From positions 2,914,001-2,978,000 of the forward strand of contig NZ_CP070225.1 in the NCBI RefSeq assembly GCF_021631985.1: 64,000 nt of DNA, in the 5' to 3' direction. The position numbers were made by a program, and so were the translations under genes. Below the pieces are notes generated by a model. That model did no database searches. It worked only from the letters and a program-made list of their open reading frames with translations, and was not told the origin of the DNA. Below are positions 49,354 to 58,382 of the stretch, piece by piece (the first letter of the stretch is position 1; the number at the start of each line of letters is the position of its first letter). This stretch comes from Sandaracinus amylolyticus (lineage in GTDB: Bacteria > Myxococcota_A > Polyangia > Polyangiales > Sandaracinaceae).

Positions 49354-50511
49354 TCAATGTTGAAGCGTGGCCGTCGTCTCGCCGCTCAGCACGCCGGGCC
49401 CGACCGTGACCGTCAGCCGGACCACGTCCCCGGCGCGATGCGCGGCGATGGCGGTGCGCAGCTCGTCGACGTTGCGCACCGGCACGCCGTCGACCGCGGT
49501 GATGATGTGCCCGGTCCACGCGACGCCGAGACGCGCGACGAGCGGGGGCGGCGGCTCGGCCGCGCCGAGCAGGCCCGCGCGCTGCGCCGCCGAGCCCGGC
49601 ATCGTGCGCTGCACGCGCACGCCGACGTAGCCGCCCTGATCCCAGTTCTCACCGACGACACCGAGATCCATCTGCTGCGCGGGCGCGGGGTCCGGCGGGG
49701 TCGGCGTCGCGGCGGTGGTCGTGGTGGTGGTGGTCGTCGTCGTGGTCGTCGACGTGCTGGCGGTCGCGGTCGCGCCACGGCGCGTCTCGCGCACTCGGTC
49801 GAGCACCTCGGACACGTAGTTCGCGGGCACCGCGAAGCCGATGCCGTGCGAGCCGCCGGTGCGCGAGAGGATCGCGGTGTTGACGCCGATCACGCGGCCG
49901 CGGCGATCCACCAGCGGGCCGCCGGAGTTGCCGGGGTTGATCGGCGCGTCGGTCTGGATGAGACGGCGCGCCATGCCGCCGCCGATGCCCGGCACGTCGC
50001 GGCGCGCGCTGACGATGCCCTGGGTGAGCGTGCCGTCGAGCCCGAACGGCGAGCCGAACGCGAGCACGGTCTGACCGACCTCGACGCGATCCGAGTCGGT
50101 GAGCTCGAGCGGCGGCGAGGGCACCGTCCCGCCCTGCACCTCGAGGATCGCGAGGTCGTGGCTGGGATCGATCTCGATGATCGACGCGCTCAGCGTGGTG
50201 CCGCTCCCGAAGCGCACCTGGACGCGACCGCCGCGCCCTCCGCCCGCCTCGACGACGTGCGCGTTGGTGATGATCCAGCGCTCGCGCCCGACCACGAAGC
50301 CCGATCCGCTCGAGGGACCCGCGACGACCGTCACGGTGCTCTGCTGGAGGCGCCGCGCGATCGCGATGCGGCGCTCCTCGGTCATCGCCTGCGCGTCGGC
50401 GTGCGCGGGCAGGAGCGTGGTGAGGACGGCCGCCGCGGGCGCGCACGCGCCGAGGACGAGGGCGAGCGTGCGAGCCTTCCAACTGTCGATGCGGCGGCCA
50501 GGCGCGGTCAT
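49354..50511 (-). CDS. HtrA/DegP-type serine protease with PDZ domain
   Basis: 385 residues from ATG 50511, six bases from GGAGG. Signal peptide (to about residue 40). Trypsin-like domain with H85 in TNAHVV, D119 in SHDLAIL and S196 in NPGNSGGPL, so the catalytic triad is complete. A Thr-rich linker of about 20 residues (codons ACC/ACG) precedes a C-terminal PDZ-like domain (about 290-380, GYVGVRVQRTMPGSAAQRAG). It should act in the periplasm as a protease/chaperone against misfolded proteins. Only one PDZ. Monocistronic. Confidence 0.93.
   Translation of the reverse strand: MTAPGRRIDSWKARTLALVLGACAPAAAVLTTLLPAHADAQAMTEERRIAIARRLQQSTVTVVAGPSSGSGFVVGRERWIITNAHVVEAGGGRGGRVQVRFGSGTTLSASIIEIDPSHDLAILEVQGGTVPSPPLELTDSDRVEVGQTVLAFGSPFGLDGTLTQGIVSARRDVPGIGGGMARRLIQTDAPINPGNSGGPLVDRRGRVIGVNTAILSRTGGSHGIGFAVPANYVSEVLDRVRETRRGATATASTSTTTTTTTTTTTTAATPTPPDPAPAQQMDLGVVGENWDQGGYVGVRVQRTMPGSAAQRAGLLGAAEPPPPLVARLGVAWTGHIITAVDGVPVRNVDELRTAIAAHRAGDVVRLTVTVGPGVLSGETTATLQH
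49707..49766 (-). repeat. Trinucleotide repeat coding the poly-Thr linker of the HtrA protease
   Basis: A run of about 20 ACC/ACG-type codons (seen as GGT/CGT triplets on the + strand). It codes for poly-Thr between the protease and PDZ parts. Such microsatellite-like runs can change length in threes without breaking the frame. Confidence 0.65.
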
Positions 50512-50714
50512 TCCAAACCTCCGGAGATGGTTCCCCACGGACACCGCGCGAGGCCTCCGCTTTGGGCCGCCCCGGGGCTCCTCGACACGACAAGCGTACG
50601 CCGTTCCAAGTTCCCGCGCTCCCTGTCCCGACGAGCAGGAGACGCGCCGCAGTCGCGACCAGGTGACAGAGCGCTCTTGACCTGGACGCCCGCGCCCCGA
50701 TAGACGGGCGTGGC

Positions 50715-52223
50715 ATGGCGGACGATCTCGGCGCGCGACTGCTCCGCGCGGGGTTGGTCACCCGGGATCAGCTCGCCGAGACGTTGGCCACCGCGCCGGC
50801 GCACGGAGGCGCGCTCGTCGCGGCGCTGGTCTCGCGTGGGGTCCCGGAGGACGCCATCGCCGGGTTTTTCCTGGCCGACGGATTCGGGCCGCTGATGGAG
50901 GCGGACGACCTCGCCAAGGCCGATCCCGGCGCGCGGCGACGGCTCTCGGGCGCGATGGCGGCGGACCTCCTGGCGATGCCGGTGCGCTCCAGCCCGGCGG
51001 GGCTCGTGGTCGCGATGGCCGCACCCTCGGATCGTCACGCGGTGCGCGAGATCGCGCGGGTCGTCGGCGGCGACGTCCTGCCGACCGTCGCGTGTGTGCG
51101 CGCGCTGCGTGCGGCGATCGGAGACGCGTACCCCGATCAGGCGAAGCAGGATGCCGCGGCCTCGGAGCCCTCGTTCGACGACCGCCCGACGATCATCGAG
51201 TCCGAGCCGCCGGTGCTGGAGCTGGTGCGGCGCCGGACGTCGGCCGAGACCCCGGCCGCCGGCAGCGCGCCGCTCGGCCCGCGGCTGATCGTAGACGACG
51301 ACGAGCTGGCAGTGCCGCTGGTGCGCACCAAGCCGCAGCACACGCCGCCGCGCGGTGTGGACGCGGTGCCGGCCGCGACCGCGGCGAAGGTGGTGAGCAA
51401 GGCGTTCGGGCGCCCCGAGGGTGTGCGCCGGGTGCAGCTGCCTGCGGCGCCGGGGCGTCACGATCGTCGCGGGACCGCGGAGTATCCGGCGATCAAGGAC
51501 GATCCCGAGCCGACCTCGACGCCCGCCCCTCCCGCATCGTCCTCGATGCCCGCAGCGGCGCCCGCCTCCACGCCCGCGAGCGCTCCGCGCGCGCCCACGC
51601 CGCGCCCGACGAGCATCGTGCCGCCGGAGCACGAGCGCTGGGACTTCGGTGGGCCGTCGAGCTCGTCGGCGCCCGCGCCGCCGCCTCCCAGAGCAGCGCC
51701 CAAGGTCGGACCGCGCGCCCGCAGCGAGCTCCCGAACGCGCGCTCGACGCTCCCCGAGGTCGGCACCGTGCTCGCCGCGATCCGGGGCGCGCCCGATCGC
51801 GACTCGGTGGTGCGCCTCGCGTGCGAGGGCGCGATCACCGTGGCGCGCACCGCCATCTTCCTCGCGCTGCGCAAGGGCGTGCTGAAGGGCTGGGAGGGCG
51901 CGGGCGGAGGGCTCACCCACGACGCGGTGCGCAACCTCTGGATCCCGACCACGAGCGCTTCGATGCTCAAGGACGTCGTGGAGCATCGCGAGGCGTACGT
52001 CGGGCCCTACGGGACCGCGGTGGCCGACGGGCTCTTCCGCGCGGCGGTCGGGAGCCGGGGCGGCGACGTCGCGCTGCACCCGGTGGTGGTCAGCGATCAC
52101 GTCGTAGGCGTGCTCTGCGCGGACGACGTGCTCCCCGTGCCCATCGCGCGACAGCGCATCGAGCTCCTGGCGCACGCGGTGGGCGAGGCGTTCAAGCGGA
52201 TCATCGTCGAGCGGAAGGGCTGA
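50715..52223 (+). CDS. MshEN-like domain protein with C-terminal GAF-like domain, no ATPase
   Basis: 502 residues, ATG 50715. Residues about 1-140 resemble the MshEN/GspE N-terminal domain (LGARLLRAGLVTRDQLAETL, then VPEDAIAGFFLADGFGPLMEA), which binds c-di-GMP in some secretion ATPases; typical ligand arginines are not all evident. A long Pro/Ala/Ser linker (about 165-335) follows. Residues about 345-500 are GAF-like (LAAIRGAPDRDSVVRLACEG, VVVSDHVVGVLCADDVLPV). No Walker motifs. It may be a c-di-GMP or small-ligand sensor rather than a motor. Post-stop element B follows. Confidence 0.78.
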   Translation: MADDLGARLLRAGLVTRDQLAETLATAPAHGGALVAALVSRGVPEDAIAGFFLADGFGPLMEADDLAKADPGARRRLSGAMAADLLAMPVRSSPAGLVVAMAAPSDRHAVREIARVVGGDVLPTVACVRALRAAIGDAYPDQAKQDAAASEPSFDDRPTIIESEPPVLELVRRRTSAETPAAGSAPLGPRLIVDDDELAVPLVRTKPQHTPPRGVDAVPAATAAKVVSKAFGRPEGVRRVQLPAAPGRHDRRGTAEYPAIKDDPEPTSTPAPPASSSMPAAAPASTPASAPRAPTPRPTSIVPPEHERWDFGGPSSSSAPAPPPPRAAPKVGPRARSELPNARSTLPEVGTVLAAIRGAPDRDSVVRLACEGAITVARTAIFLALRKGVLKGWEGAGGGLTHDAVRNLWIPTTSASMLKDVVEHREAYVGPYGTAVADGLFRAAVGSRGGDVALHPVVVSDHVVGVLCADDVLPVPIARQRIELLAHAVGEAFKRIIVERKG

Positions 52224-52229
52224 CTGCGA

Positions 52230-52254
52230 GCCGGAGTGCTCGCCCCGCAGGTCC
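52230..52254 (+). repeat. Post-stop element, copy B
   Basis: GCCGGAGTGCTCG, CC, CCGCAGGTCC begins seven bases after the stop and differs from copy A (31655) at only two bases. Both continue with GATC, three variable bases, CGA and AGTCT, so the similarity extends past the core. Confidence 0.6.
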
Positions 52255-52288
52255 GAGCCGATCGTTCGACAGTCTCCGACCCCGGCGC

Positions 52289-53248
52289 TCACGCGAGCTG
52301 CGCGTCGTGGAGCGAGAGCGACGCGGCGTGCGAGCGCGCGCTCCGGAGCAGCGCGTCGAGCGCCTCGGTCGCGTCCGCGAATCGCGCGGCCGGGTCCCAG
52401 CGCAGACACCGAGCGATCACACGACCGAGCGCGCCGAGGGTCGAGCCCGCGAACGCTTGCTCGATCGCGGCATCGCCGAAGGAGACGATGTCGCGCGCGC
52501 GCTCCGAGACCGGATCGGGGCGCCTTCCGAGGAACATCTCGTGGAGGATCACGCCGAGCGAGAAGACGTCGGCCGGGGGCGTGTTGCCGCTCTCGTAGAG
52601 CGACTCCGGCGCCATGTAGCAGGGCGTTCCGATGATCACGCCCGACCGCGACGGATCGTTCGCGTCCGCGGCGCCGATGGGGCTCGCGAGACCGAAGTCG
52701 ACGAGGCGAACGCGCGGCGAGTCGGGCTCCTGCTCGATGAGCACGTTTCCGGGCTTCAGGTCGCCGTGCACGAACCCACAGCGATGCACCGCGCGAACGG
52801 CGCGCACGACCTGGATCGCGAGATCGAGCGTCCGCGTGCGGTCGAGCGACGGATCGCGCAGCTCCTCGTCGAGCGAGCTCCCGTCGACCCACTCGAGCAC
52901 GATCGCGGGCCCGGCCCTGCCCGTCTCGACCACGTCGAACACGCGCGGGACGCTCGGATCGTCGATCAGCGACATCGTCCTGGCCTCGGCGACCAGGCGC
53001 GCGACGAGGTCGTCCTGCGATCGGATGCGCTCGGACCGCGCGATCTTCAGGGCCACCTGGCGCTCGTGTCGCAGGTCTCGCGCGCGGAACACGACGCCCA
53101 TTCCGCCGCGCCCCGCGACCTCGGCGACGAGGTAGCGACCCGCGACGACCATGCCCGGCCGCACCGGATCGTCGGGCCGCTCCGAGCGCCGGCGACGGGG
53201 CGCGACGCCGACCTCACCTCGAGCGACACGGCGATCGCGACCCGGCAT
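52289..53248 (-). CDS. Ser/Thr protein kinase, short form
   Basis: 319 residues if started at ATG 53248; the frame is open to GTG 53440, but the added residues look non-coding. Kinase domain about 33-310: AGRGGMGVVFRARD loop, ALKIARS Lys, catalytic loop HGDLKPGN (Gly replaces Arg of HRD), DFG and a TPCYMAPES segment. It lacks sensor, membrane or PEGA parts. The Arg-to-Gly change is seen in non-RD kinases. Convergent with the MshEN-GAF gene. Confidence 0.88.
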   Translation of the reverse strand: MPGRDRRVARGEVGVAPRRRRSERPDDPVRPGMVVAGRYLVAEVAGRGGMGVVFRARDLRHERQVALKIARSERIRSQDDLVARLVAEARTMSLIDDPSVPRVFDVVETGRAGPAIVLEWVDGSSLDEELRDPSLDRTRTLDLAIQVVRAVRAVHRCGFVHGDLKPGNVLIEQEPDSPRVRLVDFGLASPIGAADANDPSRSGVIIGTPCYMAPESLYESGNTPPADVFSLGVILHEMFLGRRPDPVSERARDIVSFGDAAIEQAFAGSTLGALGRVIARCLRWDPAARFADATEALDALLRSARSHAASLSLHDAQLA

Positions 53249-53480
53249 CAGACGAGTCGTGATCTCGCTGTCGATCGCGTCCCTGCGAATCAGCGCGCGC
53301 AACGGCACCTCGAGTTGCTCGGCTCCCGTGGACCGAGCGAACGCTCGTCGGTCGCGACCGGTGTTCGTTCCACCTACGACTGGTGCCGATCGATTGGTGG
53401 AAAGGCTCGCTTTCGTCGTAACGAACGTGCGGTCCCGCACGTGGATGGCACGAGGCGGATCGCGCGCGTACCGTCGTGCG

Positions 53481-53678
53481 GTGGCACGTGGGTGGTCGGT
53501 GATGCTCGGTGCGATCTTCGCGCTCGTCGGATGTGGATCGTCGATCCCCGCGGAATCGACCGCGGACGCGACGGATCACGAGTGCGGTCGGTGCGAGGCG
53601 TGGAACGAGGCCGATCGGGTCTGCGTGCCGTGCCTGGGCCGCCCCGAGCCCGGATACGAGTGCAGCTGCGGGCGCTAG
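53481..53678 (+). CDS. Small Cys-rich lipoprotein
   Basis: 65 residues from GTG 53481 (ATG 53445 is possible), both giving a lipoprotein signal ending [11 protein letters not shown]. The mature part has about six Cys ([27 protein letters not shown]), probably disulfide-bonded. Its TAG stop overlaps the meaB stop in the opposing strand (CTAG). Function unknown; start uncertain. Confidence 0.6.
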   Translation: MARGWSVMLGAIFALVGCGSSIPAESTADATDHECGRCEAWNEADRVCVPCLGRPEPGYECSCGR

Positions 53679-54652
53679 AACGCGTCGACGATGCGCGATG
53701 CCGCGACGGCGGGCGGGATCGCCCGCGATGCGACCTCGCGCTCGAGCTGCGACGCGAGCGCGCGCACTGCGGGATCGAGGTGGAGACGGTGGCGCAGCTC
53801 GCTCTCGACCGCGCTCCACATCGCGGCGATCTCCTGCGCGCTCCTCCGGCGCTCGAGCTCTCCGTCGCGCTCGAGCGTGGCGCGGTGGCCCTCGATCGCG
53901 CGCCACACCGCGTCGACGTTCGTGCCCTCGAGCGCGCTCGCAGTGAGCACGGGCGTCGCCCATCCGGGCGTGGCGGGCGCGAGGTAGCGCAGCGCCCCGG
54001 AGAGCTCGGACGACGCGCGCTCGGCCGCGGGGATGCGCTCGCCGTCGGCCTTGTTCACGACGACGACGTCCGCGAGCTCCACGATGCCGCGCTTGATGCC
54101 CTGGAGCTCGTCACCCGAGCTCGGGAGCCAGAGCAGCACGAACGTGTCGACCATCGACGCGACCGCGGTCTCGCTCTGTCCGACGCCGACCGTCTCGACG
54201 ATCACGACGTCGAACCCCGCGGCCTCGCACACGAGCAGCGCCTCGCGTGTCTTGCGCGCGACACCGCCGAGCGCGCCGCCGCTCGGGCTCGGTCGCACGA
54301 ACGCGCGCTCGTCGCGCGAGAGCTTCGCCATGCGCGTCTTGTCGCCGAGGATCGAGCCGCCGCTCTTGCTGCTCGTGGGATCGACCGCGAGCACCGCGAC
54401 GCGCTTTCCCTCGCCGGTCAGGCGCGTGCCGAGCGCCTCGAGGAACGTGCTCTTGCCCGCGCCGGGCACGCCGGTGAGCCCGACGCGTTTCGCGCGCCCG
54501 GAGAACGGCAGGAGGCGCGTGAGGAGCGCCTCGGCGCGCGCCCGATGTCGCGCGGCGTTGCTCTCGACGAGCGTGAGCGCGCGACCGAGCACCGCGCGAT
54601 CGGACGAGCGCACTCCGTCGACGAGCTCGTCGATCGAGAGCTCGTGGACCAT
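53675..54652 (-). CDS. meaB: Methylmalonyl-CoA mutase-associated GTPase MeaB
   Basis: 325 residues. Walker [10 protein letters not shown] (about 58-66); [20 protein letters not shown] and [10 protein letters not shown] (switch regions); NKADGERI for guanine. MeaB/ArgK-type G-proteins protect and reload the adenosylcobalamin cofactor of methylmalonyl-CoA mutase. The ATG shares one base with the mutase stop (TGATG), so it is translated with it. Fits the operon exactly. Confidence 0.95.
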   Translation of the reverse strand: MVHELSIDELVDGVRSSDRAVLGRALTLVESNAARHRARAEALLTRLLPFSGRAKRVGLTGVPGAGKSTFLEALGTRLTGEGKRVAVLAVDPTSSKSGGSILGDKTRMAKLSRDERAFVRPSPSGGALGGVARKTREALLVCEAAGFDVVIVETVGVGQSETAVASMVDTFVLLWLPSSGDELQGIKRGIVELADVVVVNKADGERIPAAERASSELSGALRYLAPATPGWATPVLTASALEGTNVDAVWRAIEGHRATLERDGELERRRSAQEIAAMWSAVESELRHRLHLDPAVRALASQLEREVASRAIPPAVAASRIVDAF

Positions 54653-56799
54653 CAGTGCCCGAGATGCTTGCCGAGCAGCGCGAGCAGATCGCCCGCGGCG
54701 TCGGGGATCACCGTGCCGGGCCCGAAGATCGCGGCCGCGCCCGCATCGCGCAGCGCCTGGTGATCCTGGGGCGGGATCACGCCGCCCGCGACGATCAGGA
54801 TGTCGGCGCGGCCGAGCTTCGCCAGCGCCTCGCGCAGCTCGGGCACGAGCGTGAGGTGGCCCGCGGCGAGCGAGCTGACGCCGACGACGTGCACGTCGTT
54901 CTCGACCGCCTGCCGCGCGGTCTCGTCGGGCGTCTGGAAGAGCGGCCCGATGTCGACGTCGAACCCGAGATCGGCGAACGCGGTCGCGATCACCTTCTGC
55001 CCGCGATCGTGCCCGTCCTGGCCCATCTTCGCGACGAGGATGCGCGGGCGTCGCCCTTCCTTTTCCTCGAAGCGCGCCGCTGCGCCGCGGACGTCCTGCA
55101 CGCGATCCTGCTGCGCGCCCATCTCGCCTCCGTACACGCCCGAGACGACGCGGATCTGCGCCTCGTAGCGACCGAAGACCGTCTCCATCGCGGTCGTGAT
55201 CTCGCCGACCGTCGCGTGCGCACGCGCGGCTTCGATCGAGAGCGCGAGCAGGTTGCCCTCGCCGGTGCGCGCGCACTGCGTGAGCGCCGCGAGCGCGGCC
55301 TGCGTCTTCGCCTCGTCGCGCTCGGCGCGCAGCTTCTTCAGGCGCGCGATCTGCGCCTCGCGCACCGCGCGGTTGTCGACCTGGAGGATCTCGATCTCGT
55401 CGTCCTGCTCGGGGCGGAAGACGTTCACGCCGACGATCGGACGCTCGCCCGAGTCGATGCGCGCCTGGGTGCGCGCCGCGGCCTCTTCGATGCGCAGCTT
55501 CGGGATGCCGGCCTCGATCGCCTTGGTCATCCCGCCGAGCTTCTCGATCTCCTCGATGTGCGCCCACGCTTTGTTGGCGAGCTCGTGGGTGAGACGCTCG
55601 ACGTAGTAGCTGCCGCCCCAGGGATCGATCGGGCGCGTGGTGCCGCTCTCGAGCTGCAGCACGAGCTGCGTGTTGCGTGCGATGCGCGCGCTCGCGTCGG
55701 TCGGCAGCGCGAGCGCCTCGTCGAGCGAGTTGGTGTGCAGCGACTGGGTGTGGCCCTGGGTCGCGGCCATCGCCTCGATGCAGGTGCGCACGACGTTGTT
55801 CCAGACGTCCTGCGCCGCGAGCGACCAGCCGCTCGTCTGACAGTGCGTGCGCAGCGCGCGCGACTTCACGTCCTTCGGATCGAACTTCGCGACGATGCGA
55901 TCCCAGAGCAGGCGCGCGGCGCGCAGCTTCGCGATCTCGACGAAGAAGTCCATGCCGATCGCGAAGAAGAACGAGAGACGCGGCGCGAACTCGTCGACCT
56001 TCATGCCCGCGGCGATGCCGGTGCGCAGGTACTCGAGGCCGTCGGCGAGCGTGTAGCCGAGCTCGAGATCGGCCGTCGCTCCGGCCTCCTGCATGTGGTA
56101 GCCGCTGATGGAGATCGAGTTCCACTTCGGCATGTTCTTCGCGGTGTAAGCGAAGATGTCGCCGATGATCCGCATGCTCGGTCCGGGCGGATAGATGTAC
56201 GTGTTCCGGACCATGAACTCCTTGAGGATGTCGTTCTGGATCGTCCCCTGGAGCTCGGACTGAGGAACGCCCTGCTCTTCCGCGGTCACGATGAAGAGCG
56301 CGAGGATCGGCAGCACCGCGCCGTTCATCGTCATCGAGACGCTGATGCGATCGAGCGGGATGCCGCCGAACAGGATGCGGGTGTCGAGGATCGAGTCGAT
56401 CGCGACGCCCGCCATGCCGACGTCGCCGCTGACGCGCGGGTGATCGCTGTCGTATCCGCGGTGCGTCGCGAGATCGAACGCGACGCTGAGGCCGGTCTGA
56501 CCGGCGGCGAGGTTGCGGCGGTAGAACGCGTTCGAGGCCTCGGCCGTGGAGAAGCCGGCGTACTGCCGGATGGTCCACGGGCGCTGCACGTACATCGTGG
56601 GGTACGGGCCGCGGACGAAGGGCGCGCAGCCGGGCATCGAGCCGAGGTGCGGGAGATCGCGCGCGTCGTCGGGGCCGTACTCGCGATGGACTGCGATGCC
56701 CTCGGGCGTGGTGCGCACGATCGTGGGATCGGCAGGGCGCGCGGCGGGCGCGTCGTCGTCGTCCCACGAGAGCGAGGCGAAGTCGGGGATGCGGCTCAT
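54652..56799 (-). CDS. mutB: Methylmalonyl-CoA mutase, large (catalytic) subunit
   Basis: 715 residues. TIM-barrel part (about 1-560) has the substrate region [14 protein letters not shown] and [14 protein letters not shown]; the cobalamin domain (about 585-715) has [13 protein letters not shown] with the Co-ligating His near 596, then [14 protein letters not shown]. It isomerises (R)-methylmalonyl-CoA to succinyl-CoA with adenosylcobalamin, the last step of propionate use. Overlaps mutA (ATGA) and meaB (one base). Full length and all key residues present. Confidence 0.96.
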   Translation of the reverse strand: MSRIPDFASLSWDDDDAPAARPADPTIVRTTPEGIAVHREYGPDDARDLPHLGSMPGCAPFVRGPYPTMYVQRPWTIRQYAGFSTAEASNAFYRRNLAAGQTGLSVAFDLATHRGYDSDHPRVSGDVGMAGVAIDSILDTRILFGGIPLDRISVSMTMNGAVLPILALFIVTAEEQGVPQSELQGTIQNDILKEFMVRNTYIYPPGPSMRIIGDIFAYTAKNMPKWNSISISGYHMQEAGATADLELGYTLADGLEYLRTGIAAGMKVDEFAPRLSFFFAIGMDFFVEIAKLRAARLLWDRIVAKFDPKDVKSRALRTHCQTSGWSLAAQDVWNNVVRTCIEAMAATQGHTQSLHTNSLDEALALPTDASARIARNTQLVLQLESGTTRPIDPWGGSYYVERLTHELANKAWAHIEEIEKLGGMTKAIEAGIPKLRIEEAAARTQARIDSGERPIVGVNVFRPEQDDEIEILQVDNRAVREAQIARLKKLRAERDEAKTQAALAALTQCARTGEGNLLALSIEAARAHATVGEITTAMETVFGRYEAQIRVVSGVYGGEMGAQQDRVQDVRGAAARFEEKEGRRPRILVAKMGQDGHDRGQKVIATAFADLGFDVDIGPLFQTPDETARQAVENDVHVVGVSSLAAGHLTLVPELREALAKLGRADILIVAGGVIPPQDHQALRDAGAAAIFGPGTVIPDAAGDLLALLGKHLGH

Positions 56800-58382
56800 G
56801 ACGCCTTCTCGAGGAGCGTCTCGGCGAACGTCACGACGTCGGCGCCGAGGAAGACGAACGCGTCGACGCCCGCATCGCGCAGCGCCTGCTCGTGCGCGCC
56901 GGGTTTCGCGGCGACGCCGATGGCCTTCGCGCCGGCGGCGCGAAGCGCGCGCACGACCGTGGGGAGCTCATCGGGCAGCGCGGCATCGGGCGCAGCCAGG
57001 ATCACGATCGAGGCATTGCTGAGCGCGGCGGCGGCATCGTCGGTGAGCGCGACGACATCGTCGGAGAGGCCGGAGATCGCGAGGATCTCCCGCGCGAAGT
57101 CGACGCGCGCAGACGGGCACGCCGCGAGGGTGATCACGCGCGCGACCTGGCCCTGGGCGCGCGCGCGGACCTCGATGAACGGCTTCGCGTCGGAGGCATC
57201 GTAGTCACGCCCCGGCTCTCTCGTCGGAAAGCGACTCACTCCGACGAGCGGGCGCCGTCTCGTCCTGATCAGGTTTCGACGTTGCGCCTGCGATCGCTCG
57301 AGGCGCTCGACGACCCGCGCATGAGCGCGCGCGAGACCGCCCTCTCGCTCGATCTCGCGGAATGACTCCCACGCGGCGCGGACGAGCTCGTCGGTGAGGC
57401 GCTCCACGTAGAACGAGCCGCGCGCCGGATCGTCGACACCCGGGAGGAACGACTCGAGCGCGAGCACCAGCGGCACGTTTCGCGCGATGCGCTCCGGCAA
57501 TGCGTTGTTCTCGATACGCTCGTGCGCGTAGACCGCGACACCATCCGCACCACCGAGCAGCGCCGCCGACGCAGCGATCGTGTTGCGGAGCAGGTTCACC
57601 GGTCGGTCGACCGGCTGATGGTTGTGCGACGAGTTCACCGCCACGATGAGCGGCCGCGTTTGAATCGCACAAGCCACGAGCACACGATTCACCAGCCTCC
57701 GGAGCGCGCGCAGCTTCGCGATCTCGTCGAAGAACTCGACGCCGATCCCCACGCCTACGGTCGCGCCGTCGACGGCATCGTCGAGCGAGACACCGCGCGC
57801 GTCGAGCGCGCGCAGGCTCTCGACGAGCGAAGCGAGCGAGAGTGCGAGCTCGTCGATCGCGTTCGCGCCGTACAGCACGTCCCACACCCAGCTCGCGACG
57901 CCCAGCGAAGGCCGTCGCGCCGAGACCGCGGTCGCGATCTCGTCGAGCGCGCGTGCCTGATCCGCTTCCTTGCGTCGCGCCGCGAGGGTGACCCATCCCG
58001 TCCACGGATCCGCGACAGGACGCACCCACCGGGATCCCTTCGACGCAAGCCCCTCGACCCCACGCAAGCTGACGGCGACGGTGACGAGGTCCTCGGTCTC
58101 CGGAAGCTCGCCGGCGCCTGCGAACACCCACGCGAGCGAGGCGCCGGCGTCGCGATGAGCGGACAAGCTCTCGGGCAACACGCCCGCGGGTCCGACCAGC
58201 CGCGGGCTCCTCGGGGCCCACGGCACGCCCTCTTCGCTCGGTCGATCGCGCTCCGTGTAGAGCGGCTGGATCGCGATGCCTTCGAGCGTCTTGCCGACCA
58301 GCGAATCGAACGGCGCGCCCTTCAGCCCGCGTTCGACGAGGGCGCGCCAGCGCTCGAGATCCTGATCGGCGTTGCTCGTCAC
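56796..58382 (-). CDS. mutA: Methylmalonyl-CoA mutase, small subunit
   Basis: 528 residues from GTG 58382. It resembles the barrel of the large subunit ([42 protein letters not shown]) and ends in a cobalamin-like domain without the DxHxxG ligand motif, as expected for the non-catalytic partner. Somewhat shorter than the usual small subunit. Its start overlaps the stop of the HARE-HTH protein gene (GTGA) and its stop overlaps mutB. The two proteins form the heterodimeric mutase. Confidence 0.93.
   Translation of the reverse strand: MTSNADQDLERWRALVERGLKGAPFDSLVGKTLEGIAIQPLYTERDRPSEEGVPWAPRSPRLVGPAGVLPESLSAHRDAGASLAWVFAGAGELPETEDLVTVAVSLRGVEGLASKGSRWVRPVADPWTGWVTLAARRKEADQARALDEIATAVSARRPSLGVASWVWDVLYGANAIDELALSLASLVESLRALDARGVSLDDAVDGATVGVGIGVEFFDEIAKLRALRRLVNRVLVACAIQTRPLIVAVNSSHNHQPVDRPVNLLRNTIAASAALLGGADGVAVYAHERIENNALPERIARNVPLVLALESFLPGVDDPARGSFYVERLTDELVRAAWESFREIEREGGLARAHARVVERLERSQAQRRNLIRTRRRPLVGVSRFPTREPGRDYDASDAKPFIEVRARAQGQVARVITLAACPSARVDFAREILAISGLSDDVVALTDDAAAALSNASIVILAAPDAALPDELPTVVRALRAAGAKAIGVAAKPGAHEQALRDAGVDAFVFLGADVVTFAETLLEKAS

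Noticed and set aside
53249-53440. N-terminal extension of the third kinase to GTG 53440
   Set aside because: Composition is unlike coding DNA here and no domain or ribosome site supports it; kept as an alternative start only.
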